NCBI RefSeq assembly: GCF_000524195.1
Contig: NW_020170489.1
Coordinates: 70,342-134,341 of the forward strand
Source: Echinococcus granulosus
Lineage: Eukaryota > Platyhelminthes > Cestoda > Cyclophyllidea > Taeniidae
Direction of reading: 5' to 3'
DNA: 64,000 bases
Shown here piece after piece: positions 12,001-22,800 of this stretch. Within the stretch, counting starts at the first letter, position 1. Each line of letters opens with the position of its first letter. The notes below the pieces were generated by a model. That model was given only the letters and a program-made list of their open reading frames with translations, did no database searches and was not told the origin of the DNA. The position numbers and the translations under genes are program-made.

Positions 12001-15000
12001 TAGCGTAATTCACACCGATACAGAGCAGATGCGATTGTTTTAGAGAGGATCTCTCCGAAGTCATCTACTTCTTCTTGCACGGAAGAAGAAGTAGGTTGCC
12101 TTTAACAGACGACGAATACGCCTTTATGGCTGATAAAGTCGTGATAACGGAGAAATGCACTCTACTTGGTGGAAAACTAACCAACAATTACGATGGTTTA
12201 GTGATTTGGCGATCCTGCTGCCTCAAATAAGTGTACGTAGGGGTTAGATTTCTCCAACTGCCAGCCGACATCTGGTGGAATAGCTTGTCTCGTGACCTTT
12301 CCCCCTAGCTAAAAGATAAGAAACTTTCTGATGGTAAAAATTATGCAGTACGCAGAGCATTTAAGACAGCAAGCAAATCAGTTTATCCCCTTCTTTAATC
12401 AACTCAAAGATGTCGGACAAATCTCATGTGAGCATTTCGACTGCAGCCACGAGCACCTACGTACACCCTCTAATCAGTTAATGAGAAGGTAATGCAAATC
12501 GCGAGATACCTCTCTCCCCCTTCTACTACTCCATAAATTTTCTTAAAGTGAACTTCTAAGGCTATGATTATTCCACGGAACAACACGGTTTTCCTACCTG
12601 ACAAGAAGTTCTTCAAAAACCCACCCATAAAGAGGTCCACTTCTGCAGGTAGTGGAAATCATGTACCCCAAGGTGGCAAACCTTGTCCAGATGAGTGGAG
12701 TCCAATTACGCCGCCACCGATGGTGTCACCTTAATCAGTTGTCAACTTCATTTGATTACAGTCGGCCGAGTTGTGTGGAATAAGATCTCTACGTCGACAG
12801 GCCAAGCCTTAGTGCAAGGGATTGTAAAGTGGCAGATTAAGCATCAGTGAGGTAGACATGTTTGGTTCGGCCTAGCAAAGTATGCCAACAATGACTGATC
12901 TCCCAGAAAGAGGGAACACTGATACCCACTTGTATAAATCGAGGCGGGTAACACTCACCCAGCATCTTTGCTGCAGTCCATTTTGTGTGGATGCCTCAAG
13001 TGCCACCATGTTGTCGCATCCACCCTTTCATTTGGCGTTATCGCAGGTTGAATGTGCAGCTGCAGAGCAAAGGAATTGCTTTTTATAAGAAGGATGAAAA
13101 GAAAGAGGTGAAAATTGCCCTCTGTGTATTATAATTAGGGGGGGATGTGCCAATGTGATGCATTCAGATTGAGGCAAGTGGATCTCTGGTCTACATGTGG
13201 AGATGCTTCGGATGCCCAGCAATGTGACGGCATGAGAAGTGGAAATCAAGGATGATACTGCCTCGCAAGGAGTTCATTGCTACTACTTTATCTGGATGAA
13301 ATTAATAGGGCGTTTAGCAGAGGACTGAATGATGCTCCGCCGTGGAATCATTGTCGAGGTCATTGATATCTTCTGTTAAGATCGACCCGCCTGGAATATG
13401 TCCAAAAGCAACAGAAACATTTCATTCTGTAATTGTTGGTCGAGCTCGAGATAGACAAGTAAGGATGAAGGATATGCTAAGTCTTCGCAGGAGGCAAAAG
13501 GCTGCAGCAGTAGATGGCTAACTGTGCGACATGCTCCGAATCGCAATCTGCAGCTAACTACCAAAATCATTGAACTGAGGTTCTGACGGGAATCCCACTT
13601 ACCAAGCCAATTTGAAAGACTGTGAGAACAGAAAGCATCTTTCTACCCGAATTGCATCACTCTGATCTATTTTAGCTGGGATTACTTCTAGTGAAGAGCA
13701 ACATCCATTTTATTGTCCTTCCCACATGTTGTAGCTTACGAGGCTACAATAAAATCTGAATGTACCACCTCATGTCCCACATGCCCGAAAACTAAAGTGC
13801 AGTTGAAGTACTCACCTTTTATGATCAAAAGGAGCGTCTACACAGCATCGGCTCTCGTTAACTGAGGTGGATACGTCAACACTGGTGATTCTGCCTACTA
13901 ACTAAGCATTTAAGTGGTGGGTACTTACTGACTCATGAAGGGCTCTGATGATACGACGGTCTTTGCATCCCAGGACGCCGCTTTTGGGAATGTTACGCAT
14001 GCATTGGACGTCGCTGAATGAGCGTCTCGTGGGCTTCTTGGCCGCTTACCGACTTCCTCTCTGCACAGATCACCCAACATTCTGTTTGTCATGGCTTCTC
14101 ATGCAAGTCGTGACAAATTGTGGCCACTGAAAATGCCCTCCAATCTTTTATGGTTTAACCGTGTTATGTGAAACTCAACACACTTAAAAGAAGGGAACTT
14201 GATGTATTGCAATATACCAACCAGATTAGTTGCTGTGAGTTCTCGAACGTGTCCAGCCGCACAAATTCTAAACAGCTAGGGAGGAGTTTCAAGTACCGGA
14301 AGGTTCTTTCAACCTTCGGTGATGCGAATTTCCATTTTTTGGTCACTTATTACACATGACTTTAGGGGGCATTTTTAGCTGATATGCCAATAGAGTTTTG
14401 ACTAAAGTCACTCAGCCATGTCAGGGGCTTTTTTTGTCATCTCAAGCAGAACCAACTAAGTGAAGGCATGGAGGCTGCTTCCCTCCGGCCAGTCCACTTC
14501 ACGCTTGAATGACTGTCCACTCACTTAGTCGATACAAACATTACCTCTTCCAGAATCGAAAAACCGAAGCAAGCTGTCTATTTTGGTACAACAGATCAAC
14601 GAGTTTTTTAAAAATATAAATATTTTCTTTCACTAAGTATGTGACTATAGTTCCTGTGAGGGTCTATAAGCAGCTGCACGGGGTCTGCCAAACTAATGCT
14701 GGAGAGACTGATGTGAAACATGTCAGAACTGGTAAATTCACTTTCTGGACAGTGAGATTTAATGCAGCTACTGCTACGCAATTTATGGAGATGTAAAAGA
14801 CACCAAATACAGATGAGCAAAAACGTGAACGGATGGGAAGGCAGACAGACTGATGGACCTACAGATGGCGGGATGGACATACAGAAGTTGAATTTGTGCT
14901 TCAGCTTTTCGGAGTAGGCATTTGTTTAAGAAACCTCGTCGACAATGCATATATGAAGAGACATGAGATTTTTTGGACGCATTGACAATGGAGAGTACAA

Positions 15001-18000
15001 CAGACCTCTCGAAAAGCCCTAAGTTATAAAAAAGCAAACAAACATTATTAAGTCTTATTTCGACCGAATACATGTGGATGAAATGCTTCGCAGAATTGTC
15101 TCTAATTCACGCCTCCCAATCGTAGAAAACGGCAAAAAAAAACTCCTTTTGAGAATAAACCAGGATCTCAGGCTTTGCACAATTCTTTGAGAATAAAAAA
15201 GCATTTTTGATCTGACCCATTACCTCTGTTTTAGGTCAGCGACATGGACGAGCAATCACTACTACTGAAAGACCCAAATAAGTAGCCACGCATTACGGAG
15301 ACATGAAGAAGTTGAAGTTGGAAAATTACTACTCTAGGATTGGGGCAGATGAATAACAAACCCAAGAGACAATCGTTTAGTAACCTTGGCACTATCACAA
15401 GATCAGAATAAAATCCATGGTCCTTCAATAACGTTACAATCTTGAGGGTTGTTGCTTATCAATGCCAGGATATGTAGGCGGGATTTCGTTAAGGTATGCT
15501 TGTGTCCCTCAAATTGCTGCATGCTTTAGATTCCCCTCCAGTTTAAGGTTATCTTTCCCACTGCACTTGCTCACATGCAAGTAACACTTTGTGCGATTTA
15601 AAAGGCTACTCCGTTTGTTATTTGCTGGTATCACGCAACAACTCGGAGCTGAAATATGGGAGTTTTAAAAAGGCAAAACCTTCTAAAACCTAAAATGATA
15701 GACAAAATCTATTTAAGTAGGGATTTGCGGACCTCACTGAAAATGTGGGAGGTCATTGGTGATTTCCGATTGTCTACTTTGAGTTTGAGGCCGCCCTTGA
15801 AGTAAATAGAATTGAAACTAGAAAGCAAATCGGTCTTCTATGAAATCTTCATAATTTTAGTGGCCTAGTAAACTACGATGCATTTTCACACGTGAGTCGA
15901 AGAGATAGCGGAAGAATTTACAAGTGGGTGCTAGCTGTCTACTACTGACAATGGATACCGTGTGGGTGGATGTTCTTGGCTTAGCATCACGACCTTTCCA
16001 TTCCAGTCAAAGTCATAAGCGTAAACAAATCGTTTCATCACTCTGCATGACTAGCCAGAGGAGTGAGCCTTCATGTTAAGACGGCTACGTCCGGGTGGCA
16101 AGCACCTGTGTATTGGACATGACCAGTGGAGCTGAGGGCCAGTGGCTCATTGGAGCGGAAATCTGGTACATGAATTGGCCTAACAAGTGCCCACATTTGG
16201 ACACCTGCATCTTCACATCTGCACATCCATGTATAAGCCAGCGGCTGCTAAAGGACTTTGGTCTGGCGACTGGAGCGCCACTTATTTACTTAGGATGCAA
16301 TACCTTCTGAATGGCATGCACTCATCTTGGACTGATCCATCACTTGAAGCAAATCCTCCCTTTATGCTTTTTCTGCTCTGTCCATTGCACCACCTCACCT
16401 TCCGCTAATGCGATTAGCATACAAGATGTTACGAGGCTTTCTGTAACTGCGAAGCCGAGTTGGACTGGTGTTATAGGGAAGACGAGTTCAGGCCACGTCT
16501 ATCAATTTGGACCAACATTCAACGATGTGAGAGGAGAGGATGAAAGTAATGTGCCGATGAAAGCCATAATCAAGGGGAATGCTGTCAAATGCGTATTATC
16601 ATAGCGACAGACCACACTGATTTGGATTCAGTTGACTCATTTTGATGTGATGTGGGTCGCCGAGTAACTTGATTGGATGGCATCTCCTGGTTCAAAAATG
16701 GTAACAACTAATTTTTGGAGAGATCGAAGCACCTATAACGTCTCCAAAAAAGCATCATAGAGTGATAAACTGAATCTCTCCTTCGTGTCACTGATTTCAC
16801 CCATTTCTTCTCTTTCTTCAGCAACACATCGTCAGAGTGGTGAGACAATTTGTCACCACCTACACTGACTAAAAATGGGAGAGGTGTGGAGGCTACTCAC
16901 ATGGAATTCCCCCACCTGTGTCTGTATTTAATATCCCACTAGGGTGTAACGTTAAACCTTTTTAATGTCACTCCAGTCTATTTTAAACTTTCCATTTCTG
17001 GCATGATGACAAAGGCGGTTTTCAGAAGACACTTTCAGGTAACCTCCTGTTTGGTGTTATCTGCCTCATAGAACATTTTCAATCAAACAACAGAAAGCAA
17101 CAAGGGGAAAATCCACTTTTAAAATATCCTTCTTTTGTGTGGAGAGATGTTTTGGTGTGCACAGGCTTGGAGAAATTGACACCTCCCCCGCAGACTTCTC
17201 GAGGATCTTCCATTTTTTGAAATAATTCCTCTTACACTATCGGGGGTAAACGTTCTGCCCCCGGAAGCTAGCAGCTTAGACTTAGCTCTGATACCTCCAT
17301 TTCTTTCCAGGTTTTATTTTTTTCACTTCCCTTTTTTTCATTTTTTGTGCCTCTGACAAGTTTTAGTGAAGGGAAGTGGTAGTTCTCATCGCTCAAAGAA
17401 GCACTGACACCATCACCACGGGAATGCGGAGGACCAAACAGTATTTCGGCTTCCACATTTTCCTGATTTCTAGTGTGTAGTGTGAAATCTTTCGTTGTGA
17501 GATTACCACTGCTAATTCACTTGCTGGTCCGGGTTGACTTTGAAGAGGTAATTCTCGTTCCAGGCATTCCAGTCGGATCAAACTGCGTTGGGTAGATGAA
17601 TCCCTGCTGCAATTGCTAGTTAACAGTTGCTCCAGCATAACCGCTTCCACAAAACTAACGTCGTCTGCTGCGTCTCGAAATCATGGGATGGTAGCGAATG
17701 AATTGTTTAAGGATAATCAGCGGAGTATTTTTGCCTCTAAATACGTGAAAGGAGTGTAGGACAAATTGATAGTTCTTCTATCTTCACCTCTGTCATCTGC
17801 TGCCATTGCAGATCAGTTCTTTCTACTTCCACAACATTCTCCTTCTAGCTGAAATCTTAAGCGCAAATTAGTCGTTTCATAATTAGTGGTTCTTGTCAGC
17901 CGAGGGTCATTTAACGTGGCACTAGCACAGTATAATTGTTGACCCTTGTTAAGACTGGAAGTTCTTCCTGAACGTGGTGTTTTTAGCTCTGAGTGGTATA

Positions 18001-19606
18001 AGGTGTGGAAACATCCGCTGAAAGAGCTTCGTCATCACCCTAGTTTTTCTTTTATTTTTTTTTAACACTTTGTCCGATAATACCAACATCTACAATAGCA
18101 ACAGCAGTAGAGAACACAGGGAAGCGTACTGACCGATGCAATTCTATGCTTTCTATTCCATGATACAAACATTAGCCTGTAGCTGACAGGTCCATACAAG
18201 GCATAACAGCCCACGACAACGAGCTTCACTGAAAATCACAAGAACTCTACCGACCTCCTGATTTAAGGGCTATAGAACGCACACCACTTTCGATTTGCAA
18301 TCCTTTCTTATTTGGTCGTCTAGGCGGTTTGTTTTTAAACTCAATGGAATGGGAAAATAAAGTTTGGGAAATTATTTTGCCTTCATTCCATGACTAAATA
18401 AATAAACCCCCACTCTCTGTAATAATAATATGTCAACTGATGACTTTTCAAATGGCGGTAATTTAGGAATGGCTAATTATGGGGTTGGGCTAAAAATGCC
18501 TGGTCTAATAGCGGTCCAAGTGTTCAAAGTTGTGTGCTACCGATTGTATAGGTAAAGTTGTCCAAACAGGCGAGAAGGCACCTGTGGAGTAGTTGCGCGA
18601 GAGACCCAAAACGGGATTAAGGTAGAAGGCGATGATGGGCTTAAAGTGACTCAACACTTCCACGTCTTTCGGTATTCCCTAGGTTTATGAGTAACCACGC
18701 GTGGATGGCCTGTGAGGTTGTAAGGAACGAATGTCGTCTCAGCCAACCAGAAAGCATTGAGTAAGGGCTCAAACTTTGGACTGGTGGGAAATTAGCTGTA
18801 AGAATAGAACTTTTGAGATAATTTAGCATGAATACTTTTCCAAAGTTGTGGACAGCCCCCGCAGTTGACCAGAGTTAGCGGTACCAGACGCCAGCGGGTT
18901 CTTGGCGTTGCCAGCGCAACTGTCAGTAGTCCCATCATCAACGCGCTATTCACTGGAGTTGAAGGGATCAACTCAGGAGAAGGCACCTAGAAGGTCAGGT
19001 GTCATGAAGAACAACAGCCATCCATTCCTTCGTCATGCAGAATGTGGAAGAGGCAGCAGATGGCGAGATCCCCTCCCTCTAACAGACATCCTCTATTTTA
19101 CTCCAAAAGTGGAGTGTAGACTGTCGCATCTCACCCTGCTGTAAAAGATGGGGATTATATGACGCGAAATCCGTGGGCAAGATTACTGTAGTCTTACTGC
19201 ACAAATGAGACCTTTCCATAGATTCCTCATAGTAGAGAATGATCTTCTGGTTTAGTGGGACTGTACTAATGTCGCCTGGGAATACAATGAACATTCAAAG
19301 ATATTTTTAAGGCTCATGACGGAAATACTTTTATTAACTCTATTTTACTTCATTATTTATTGCGTAGCAGGATAAACAACAGAATTCAACCATTAGTTTC
19401 ATCTCGATTGCCTTCCTATTCACATAAGCGTATTTACCTTAAGTCTACTACCAGTTTTCTTTTTAATCAGGCCAGCTAAAAAAATTCTTCCATTTTCTAT
19501 TTAGGGATTGGAAAATCTCTAGCTTATTTTTTACCAACTTTAGCAGTTCCAGTCGAGGGTATCGAACTCCCTTAAACAGATCAAGAATGCAGATGAACTC
19601 GAACAT
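7172..19606 (-). CDS. Large multi-exon gene, unidentified; remote Integrator subunit 7 likeness
   Basis: At least 20 minus-strand exons between a proposed ATG at 19606 and a TAA at 7172 look like one gene, because most neighbours agree in intron phase and all read in one direction. The product would exceed 800 residues: Leu-rich helical stretches in the first two thirds, then a Ser-rich linker, then beta-rich segments. Three weak resemblances in order recall Integrator subunit 7 from memory: LKFVRLDTF near the helical end, YQPLSLVCIVDSGG, and a beta-rich C-terminus. That protein works in nuclear snRNA 3'-end processing, but the likeness is far too low to name the gene. Links are missing between 19535 and 19275, 17295 and 15333, 12598 and 11972, 11668 and 11326, and 9929 and 9057. 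It might also be two genes. The start is tentative. Confidence 0.55.
9929..10139 (-). CDS. Two exons of the 7-19.6 kb gene
   Basis: Exon 10139-10111 is only 29 bp (AEGCGCFIQ, donor GTAAAA). Exon 10002-9929 follows in phase and reads GDVRSSSWQAVDAFDCPKRL, with a pyrimidine-rich acceptor. The donor of the second exon (GTGATG) is weak, and the link to exon 9057 is not in phase without a further exon, so the end is uncertain. The upstream neighbour 10758-10675 fits in phase. Confidence 0.45.
10675..11972 (-). CDS. Four exons of the 7-19.6 kb gene
   Basis: Exons 11972-11880 and 11749-11668 join in phase and read across the junction as YQVIDGDIVLNFPVEP; the second has a very long pyrimidine tract before its acceptor and a GTAAGA donor. 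Exon 11326-11208 (NVSVKETFEVTQTHRQAH, donor GTACGG) joins in phase to 10758-10675 (YQPLSLVCIVDSGGKGSES, donor GTATGT). The link 11668 to 11326 is out of phase, so a small exon is missing or one border is wrong. No domain is recognised; the last exon reads like two beta strands round a Gly-Ser loop. Confidence 0.55.
12598..13059 (-). CDS. Two well-defined exons of the 7-19.6 kb gene
   Basis: Exon 13059-12959 has a very strong acceptor (long pyrimidine tract ending CTCTGCAG) and a GTGAGT donor; it reads LHIQPAITPNERVDATTWWH and on to KMDCSKDAG. Exon 12642-12598 follows in phase, is only 45 bp, and reads SGPLYGWVFEELLV with a GTAGGA donor. The combined piece is rich in Trp and His. I do not recognise it. 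The next exon downstream (11972) needs a different phase, so at least one exon between them is missing. Confidence 0.65.
13391..14267 (-). CDS. Five exons of the 7-19.6 kb gene
   Basis: Exon 14267-14218 reads FVRLDTFENSQQLIWL. A likely exon 14126-14074 (WPQFVTTCMRSHDKQNVG) fits its phase, and would need a roughly 40-bp intron to reach the next. Exon 14060-13929 (or from a later acceptor) is Ser, Ala and Pro rich, a probable linker, with a GTAAGT donor. Exon 13881-13816 reads VDVSTSVNESRCCVDAPFDH with donor GTGAGT. Exon 13553-13391 is Leu-rich (LLVYLELDQQLQNEMFLLLL), a probable amphipathic helix pair. Its end is unclear: the in-phase border would need a GC donor, otherwise it runs to TAA at 13376. 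Confidence 0.55.
14634..15333 (-). CDS. Three exons of the 7-19.6 kb gene (helical part)
   Basis: Exons 15333-15266, 15018-14883 and 14770-14634 agree in phase with each other and with 14267. The middle one has a clear pyrimidine tract and acceptor and a GTATGT donor. Spliced reading includes VVIFQLQLLHVSVMRGYLFG, then LFERSVVLSIVNASKK, then CLLRKAEAQIQLLLSCIKS: Leu, Ala and Lys patterns expected of stacked helices (HEAT- or TPR-like). That is inferred from composition only; no repeat consensus was matched. Confidence 0.65.
15340..16080. other. Intronic stretch without recognised feature
   Basis: A+T-rich sequence between the exon at 15.3 kb and the G+C-richer block at 16.1 kb. No open frame with splice borders was found on either strand. 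Exons of the surrounding minus-strand gene that would repair the phase between 17295 and 15333 may be hidden here or at 16.6-17.3 kb. Confidence 0.4.
16424..16604 (+). CDS. Possible plus-strand exon inside the minus-strand gene
   Basis: After a possible acceptor at 16423 (cgattag), a plus-strand frame runs about 60 codons to a TAG and reads DVTRLSVTAKPSWTGVIGKT and later VYQFGPTFNDVRGEDE. Roughly three quarters of its first codon positions are purines, a coding-like bias. The opposite strand also keeps a frame open (DYGFHRHITFILSSHI), with weaker bias. Another plus frame at 16095-16310 precedes it. It could be the end of a nested antisense gene, or the shadow of a minus-strand exon. No family recognised. 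Confidence 0.3.
17295..17667 (-). CDS. Two exons of the 7-19.6 kb gene with a 47-bp intron
   Basis: Exon 17667-17510 (phase 1 start) reads FVEAVMLEQLLTSNCSRDS and later RLECLERELPLQSQ. A 47-bp intron (GTGGTA to AAATCAG) follows, then exon 17462-17295 begins ENVEAEILFGPPHSRGDG and becomes Lys and Glu rich. A GTATCA donor at 17289-17294 is proposed; otherwise the frame ends TGA at 17268. The first exon joins in phase to 18952-18836. Leu-rich helix followed by a charged linker; no named domain. Confidence 0.6.
18836..19275 (-). CDS. Two exons near the start of the 7-19.6 kb gene
   Basis: Exon 19275-19135 has acceptor TTCCCAG and donor GTGAGA and reads VPLNQKIILYYEESMERSH and then SYNPHLLQQ. Exon 18952-18836, after a long pyrimidine tract ending ACTCCAG, joins in phase and reads NSALMMGLLTVALATPRTRW followed by RLVPLTLVNCGGCPQLWK. 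An alternative acceptor at 18986 would lengthen it out of phase. Hydrophobic helix patterns dominate. Confidence 0.6.
19535..19606 (-). CDS. Proposed first exon of the 7-19.6 kb gene
   Basis: An ATG at 19606 opens 24 codons, MFEFICILDLFKGVRYPRLE and four more, up to a GTAAAA donor after a codon boundary. The sequence is protein-like and lies just downstream of the synaptotagmin stop codon. It ends in phase 0 whereas the next exon found (19275) starts in phase 1, so a small exon between them is missing or this is not the true start. Confidence 0.35.
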
Positions 19607-19727
19607 CAGTCATAAACAATGAGCAGACACAGATGTAGGAAATTGTGCATTTCCATCGCAGTTGGGTTGATGCGCACAAAAAAGGGGCAAAGGGGGGAAG
19701 GCGAGTCAAATTGGAGATGGTTAGGTA

Positions 19728-19858
19728 TCAGAGAGACTGCATTTCGTGACACTCCGTGACAGTCGCCTCGGGTCGTTCTATCATAGCGTTCCAATGGTTT
19801 ATTCCACTTCCCTTGGCAACCATCTCGCTGCCCAAGACTAACATAGCGACTGGTTTGT
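19728..19858 (-). CDS. Synaptotagmin last exon, end of C2B
   Basis: Acceptor TTTCGCAG, phase 1, 42 codons and TGA. It reads VAMLVLGSEMVAKGSGINHW and on to MIERPEATVTECHEMQSL. The pattern of a short strand, then GxxHWNAM, then ERPEATVTECHEM is the classical last strand and C-terminal segment of C2B domains, where most synaptotagmins have W before H; here it is Cys. The upstream 100-N gap ends only about 25 bp from its splice acceptor. Confidence 0.88.
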
Positions 19859-22800
19859 CTGCGAAAGAAGCGTTAAAAGAAGGNNNNNNNNNNNNNNNNN
19901 NNNNNNNNNNNNNNNNNNNNNNNNNNNNNNNNNNNNNNNNNNNNNNNNNNNNNNNNNNNNNNNNNNNNNNNNNNNNNNNNNNNAGCAAAATTCATTTTTC
20001 ATTACTACTCGTTCAATCAGTCAGTCACCCGGTCCGTCGTCATTGAGCAAGCAGTCGAGGATGAATTGCGCATTGTTATGAAGCAGGTAGAGGGAGTGAT
20101 GGGGCGAAAGACAGGCTTTCTGGCTTGTTGTCTGCCATCGCTTGTCATTGCATGGTATGTGACCGTGGACTGGTCGTTCCGTTGCTTACGGATGCTTGAC
20201 ATCCCAATGTCATATAATTTGGCAGTAACACCACGCACATGTTGACTTTTGTGAAAAAATAGAAGAATGGAAGAGTGGAAGAGTTTTGCTGGAAGCGGTG
20301 TGCATAACTTTGAGTGATTTAAGGTGCAGAACCACACATCCGAAGTGTCTCATCACGACTTCAGAAGCTATTAAGTAAGTGATGAGAGAAATTTCCGGAG
20401 CTGTTGTACTGAGCAAGTAGGAGAGAGGCTGGAATTAAAGGTTGCAGTTTCAACAGACATTTTATGATATGGGGTTGCAGAATTTGCAATCAAATTATGT
20501 AGGACATTGTATGGATTGGGATACACAGGATCCACAAGTTGAGACAAGTCTTTGTGGTGGTCTATACCAGACACCAGACGACCTTTTTGGATGCTGAGAC
20601 ATTTCACCCACCACACACCCGCAATCCATTACTTAATGAACTGGCTCTACAGTACTCGAGACAAGGACTTTTTGTTACATTCCGCCAAATTTGGAGTAAA
20701 TAATCTACACTACTGGTAAGTGATTATTTCCGATGAACCAAACACTTACATTTTCCGAAAAAATCAAAGGAGAAGTTGTAGAGATCATCACCTCACCACA
20801 CCTTTTGCCTGCACATGTGCACACAGAACGAGAGTGGGGAGAGGATACCACAATCATCCATGGAGGCTAGATCTGTTATCAGTCCTGACAGAAAGTTGAG
20901 ACACTCCGGGCTCGTGTTGCTTGACCATGACACTAACCCCTCATGGTGGTAATTCATACCTGTTCCTTAGCTCCCTCTACCAGACACATCATCAATTCCC
21001 GCACTGGAGTCTCCACACATTGCGTAGGTGCTAAGTCCGCCATGAGCAAAACAGGCCAAATTTTGGATACTCGATACATTTTGAGCACCACAATTAAGGT
21101 GAATTGTCTAATTTAGGCTACCTTTCAAAGATCTAGCAATCAGCGCAAAAGAGACCAAAGAAATTGGGATTTGCTCAAGATCGAATGAACATTGGTTAAA
21201 AGGGAGGGAAATGGGACCCACCGAAGAAACTTGGTTGGGTAATAATAATGCGCACGTGGATATTGCAGGGATCGCCGAGTTTGGAGAAAGTGAAAGACTC
21301 ATTGAAGCTCTCGCGTTGATCTAACAACTCCGTGCGCTTGGTTTTGAGCATCTTACCCTGAATGCCCTGACACACCATCACCTTGGCGTAGACACCTACA
21401 AAAGTTCAAATGTAGGACTACTCAGAGGCGTTATGGACTGATTTATTTGGAGAGAAACCCTCAGCACTATCCATTGAAGCTAAGTGATAGCATTTTAATC
21501 GTCGACCTGGAATCTCAAGGCTTTCTTTAACCACAGCAAAGATGCCTAGCTCATAGGATGACATGAAGCAGGAGGCATGGCTAGTGCTCTGAGTCTTCTA
21601 ATAGAATTGCAAAGCAATCGCCATAGCCTGAAGGCCATACGGCAGGGTGGAAGTGCAATCTGGTGAGAATGAAGTGCTCAACAGAAGTGTTTACTGAGAT
21701 GTCCACTAGACTGCTCCACTTTGATGAAACTTTGGACTCATTAGAATTGGGCAGGCACTAAGTCGATTTGAAATCTTCAGTCAAAAAGACTGCAAAGCAT
21801 TTAAGCATTGAAACAAATGCGGAAATATTTCCGCCTTGAAATTTATGACAAAATGTTAAATGCTATTTTAAATGAACTGAAAAGTTCGGCTTCACTCCAG
21901 CGATTGATATTCCTTATTGTGCGCTTCACTGTCTTACTGCAGTGTTTAACACCCTTAAAATGGCTGTGGCGCCTTGATGTGATTGAAGCTAGACTATGTC
22001 CGGCAACGACTCTTGACAAGGAGATCGGTGATTTAGGAGGGGCGTGGAGAGATACCACCTCACCCTCTCTCCCTCCCTCCTTTTTCCCTCTCTAAGTAGC
22101 CGTCGATTTTGCTTAAAATTAAATGATTAAAAAGCAGAGTTGGATAGAATTGGTTTATAAAAGTTGAATTCGTAAGACTATTTAAATGAGCAGGAATAGT
22201 AGATTAATTTCCATTATGAAAAACCGGATAAACTTGCTTGATTACCTAAGTGATCAAAACTGTGCAGGAAATGGTCTGATATGGCAGTTAAATTGGCGAT
22301 TTTTAGAAGAACTATTGCCCAGTCGAATTTAATATAATGATTTGAAACCTTTAAATGGGTGGCCAAATGAGCGGGTCCTCCGCTAGGCGGCGGGAGCGTC
22401 TAGACCCCAGCTCTACTAAACGTTAGTAAGTAGCATGACCTTCAACTCCACTTTGGACCATTACGACCTTCCGGAAGGCTTGCAAGCGCTTCATTAAGAT
22501 AAAAAAAGTAACAAAAAATAACAAGAATGTTCTCGAGAAGCAGATGAAGTTATGTGAAAAAATGTCGTCATCGCTTGCTAGATTGACAAACGCATCTGTG
22601 CAAGAACGTAGATCCCACTTTGTGGACTTTCTGAACGGCGATAAATGAAATAATTTAGGGGTAAAAATAGTTAAACGCTGGTGTCATTTACCAAAATCCT
22701 GTGCTTGAGCAATTATTTGTGGGTTAAGAAAGGGAGAATTAAAGCACAAGCAAGCCCCTTTCATCCACTTTATCTCCTTCTTAAAAGATTGTGGGGGAAA

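Noticed and set aside
16187..16310. Protein kinase DFG motif (LLKDFGLATG)
   Set aside because: A short chance match; no HRD, APE or glycine-loop motifs in frame or nearby.
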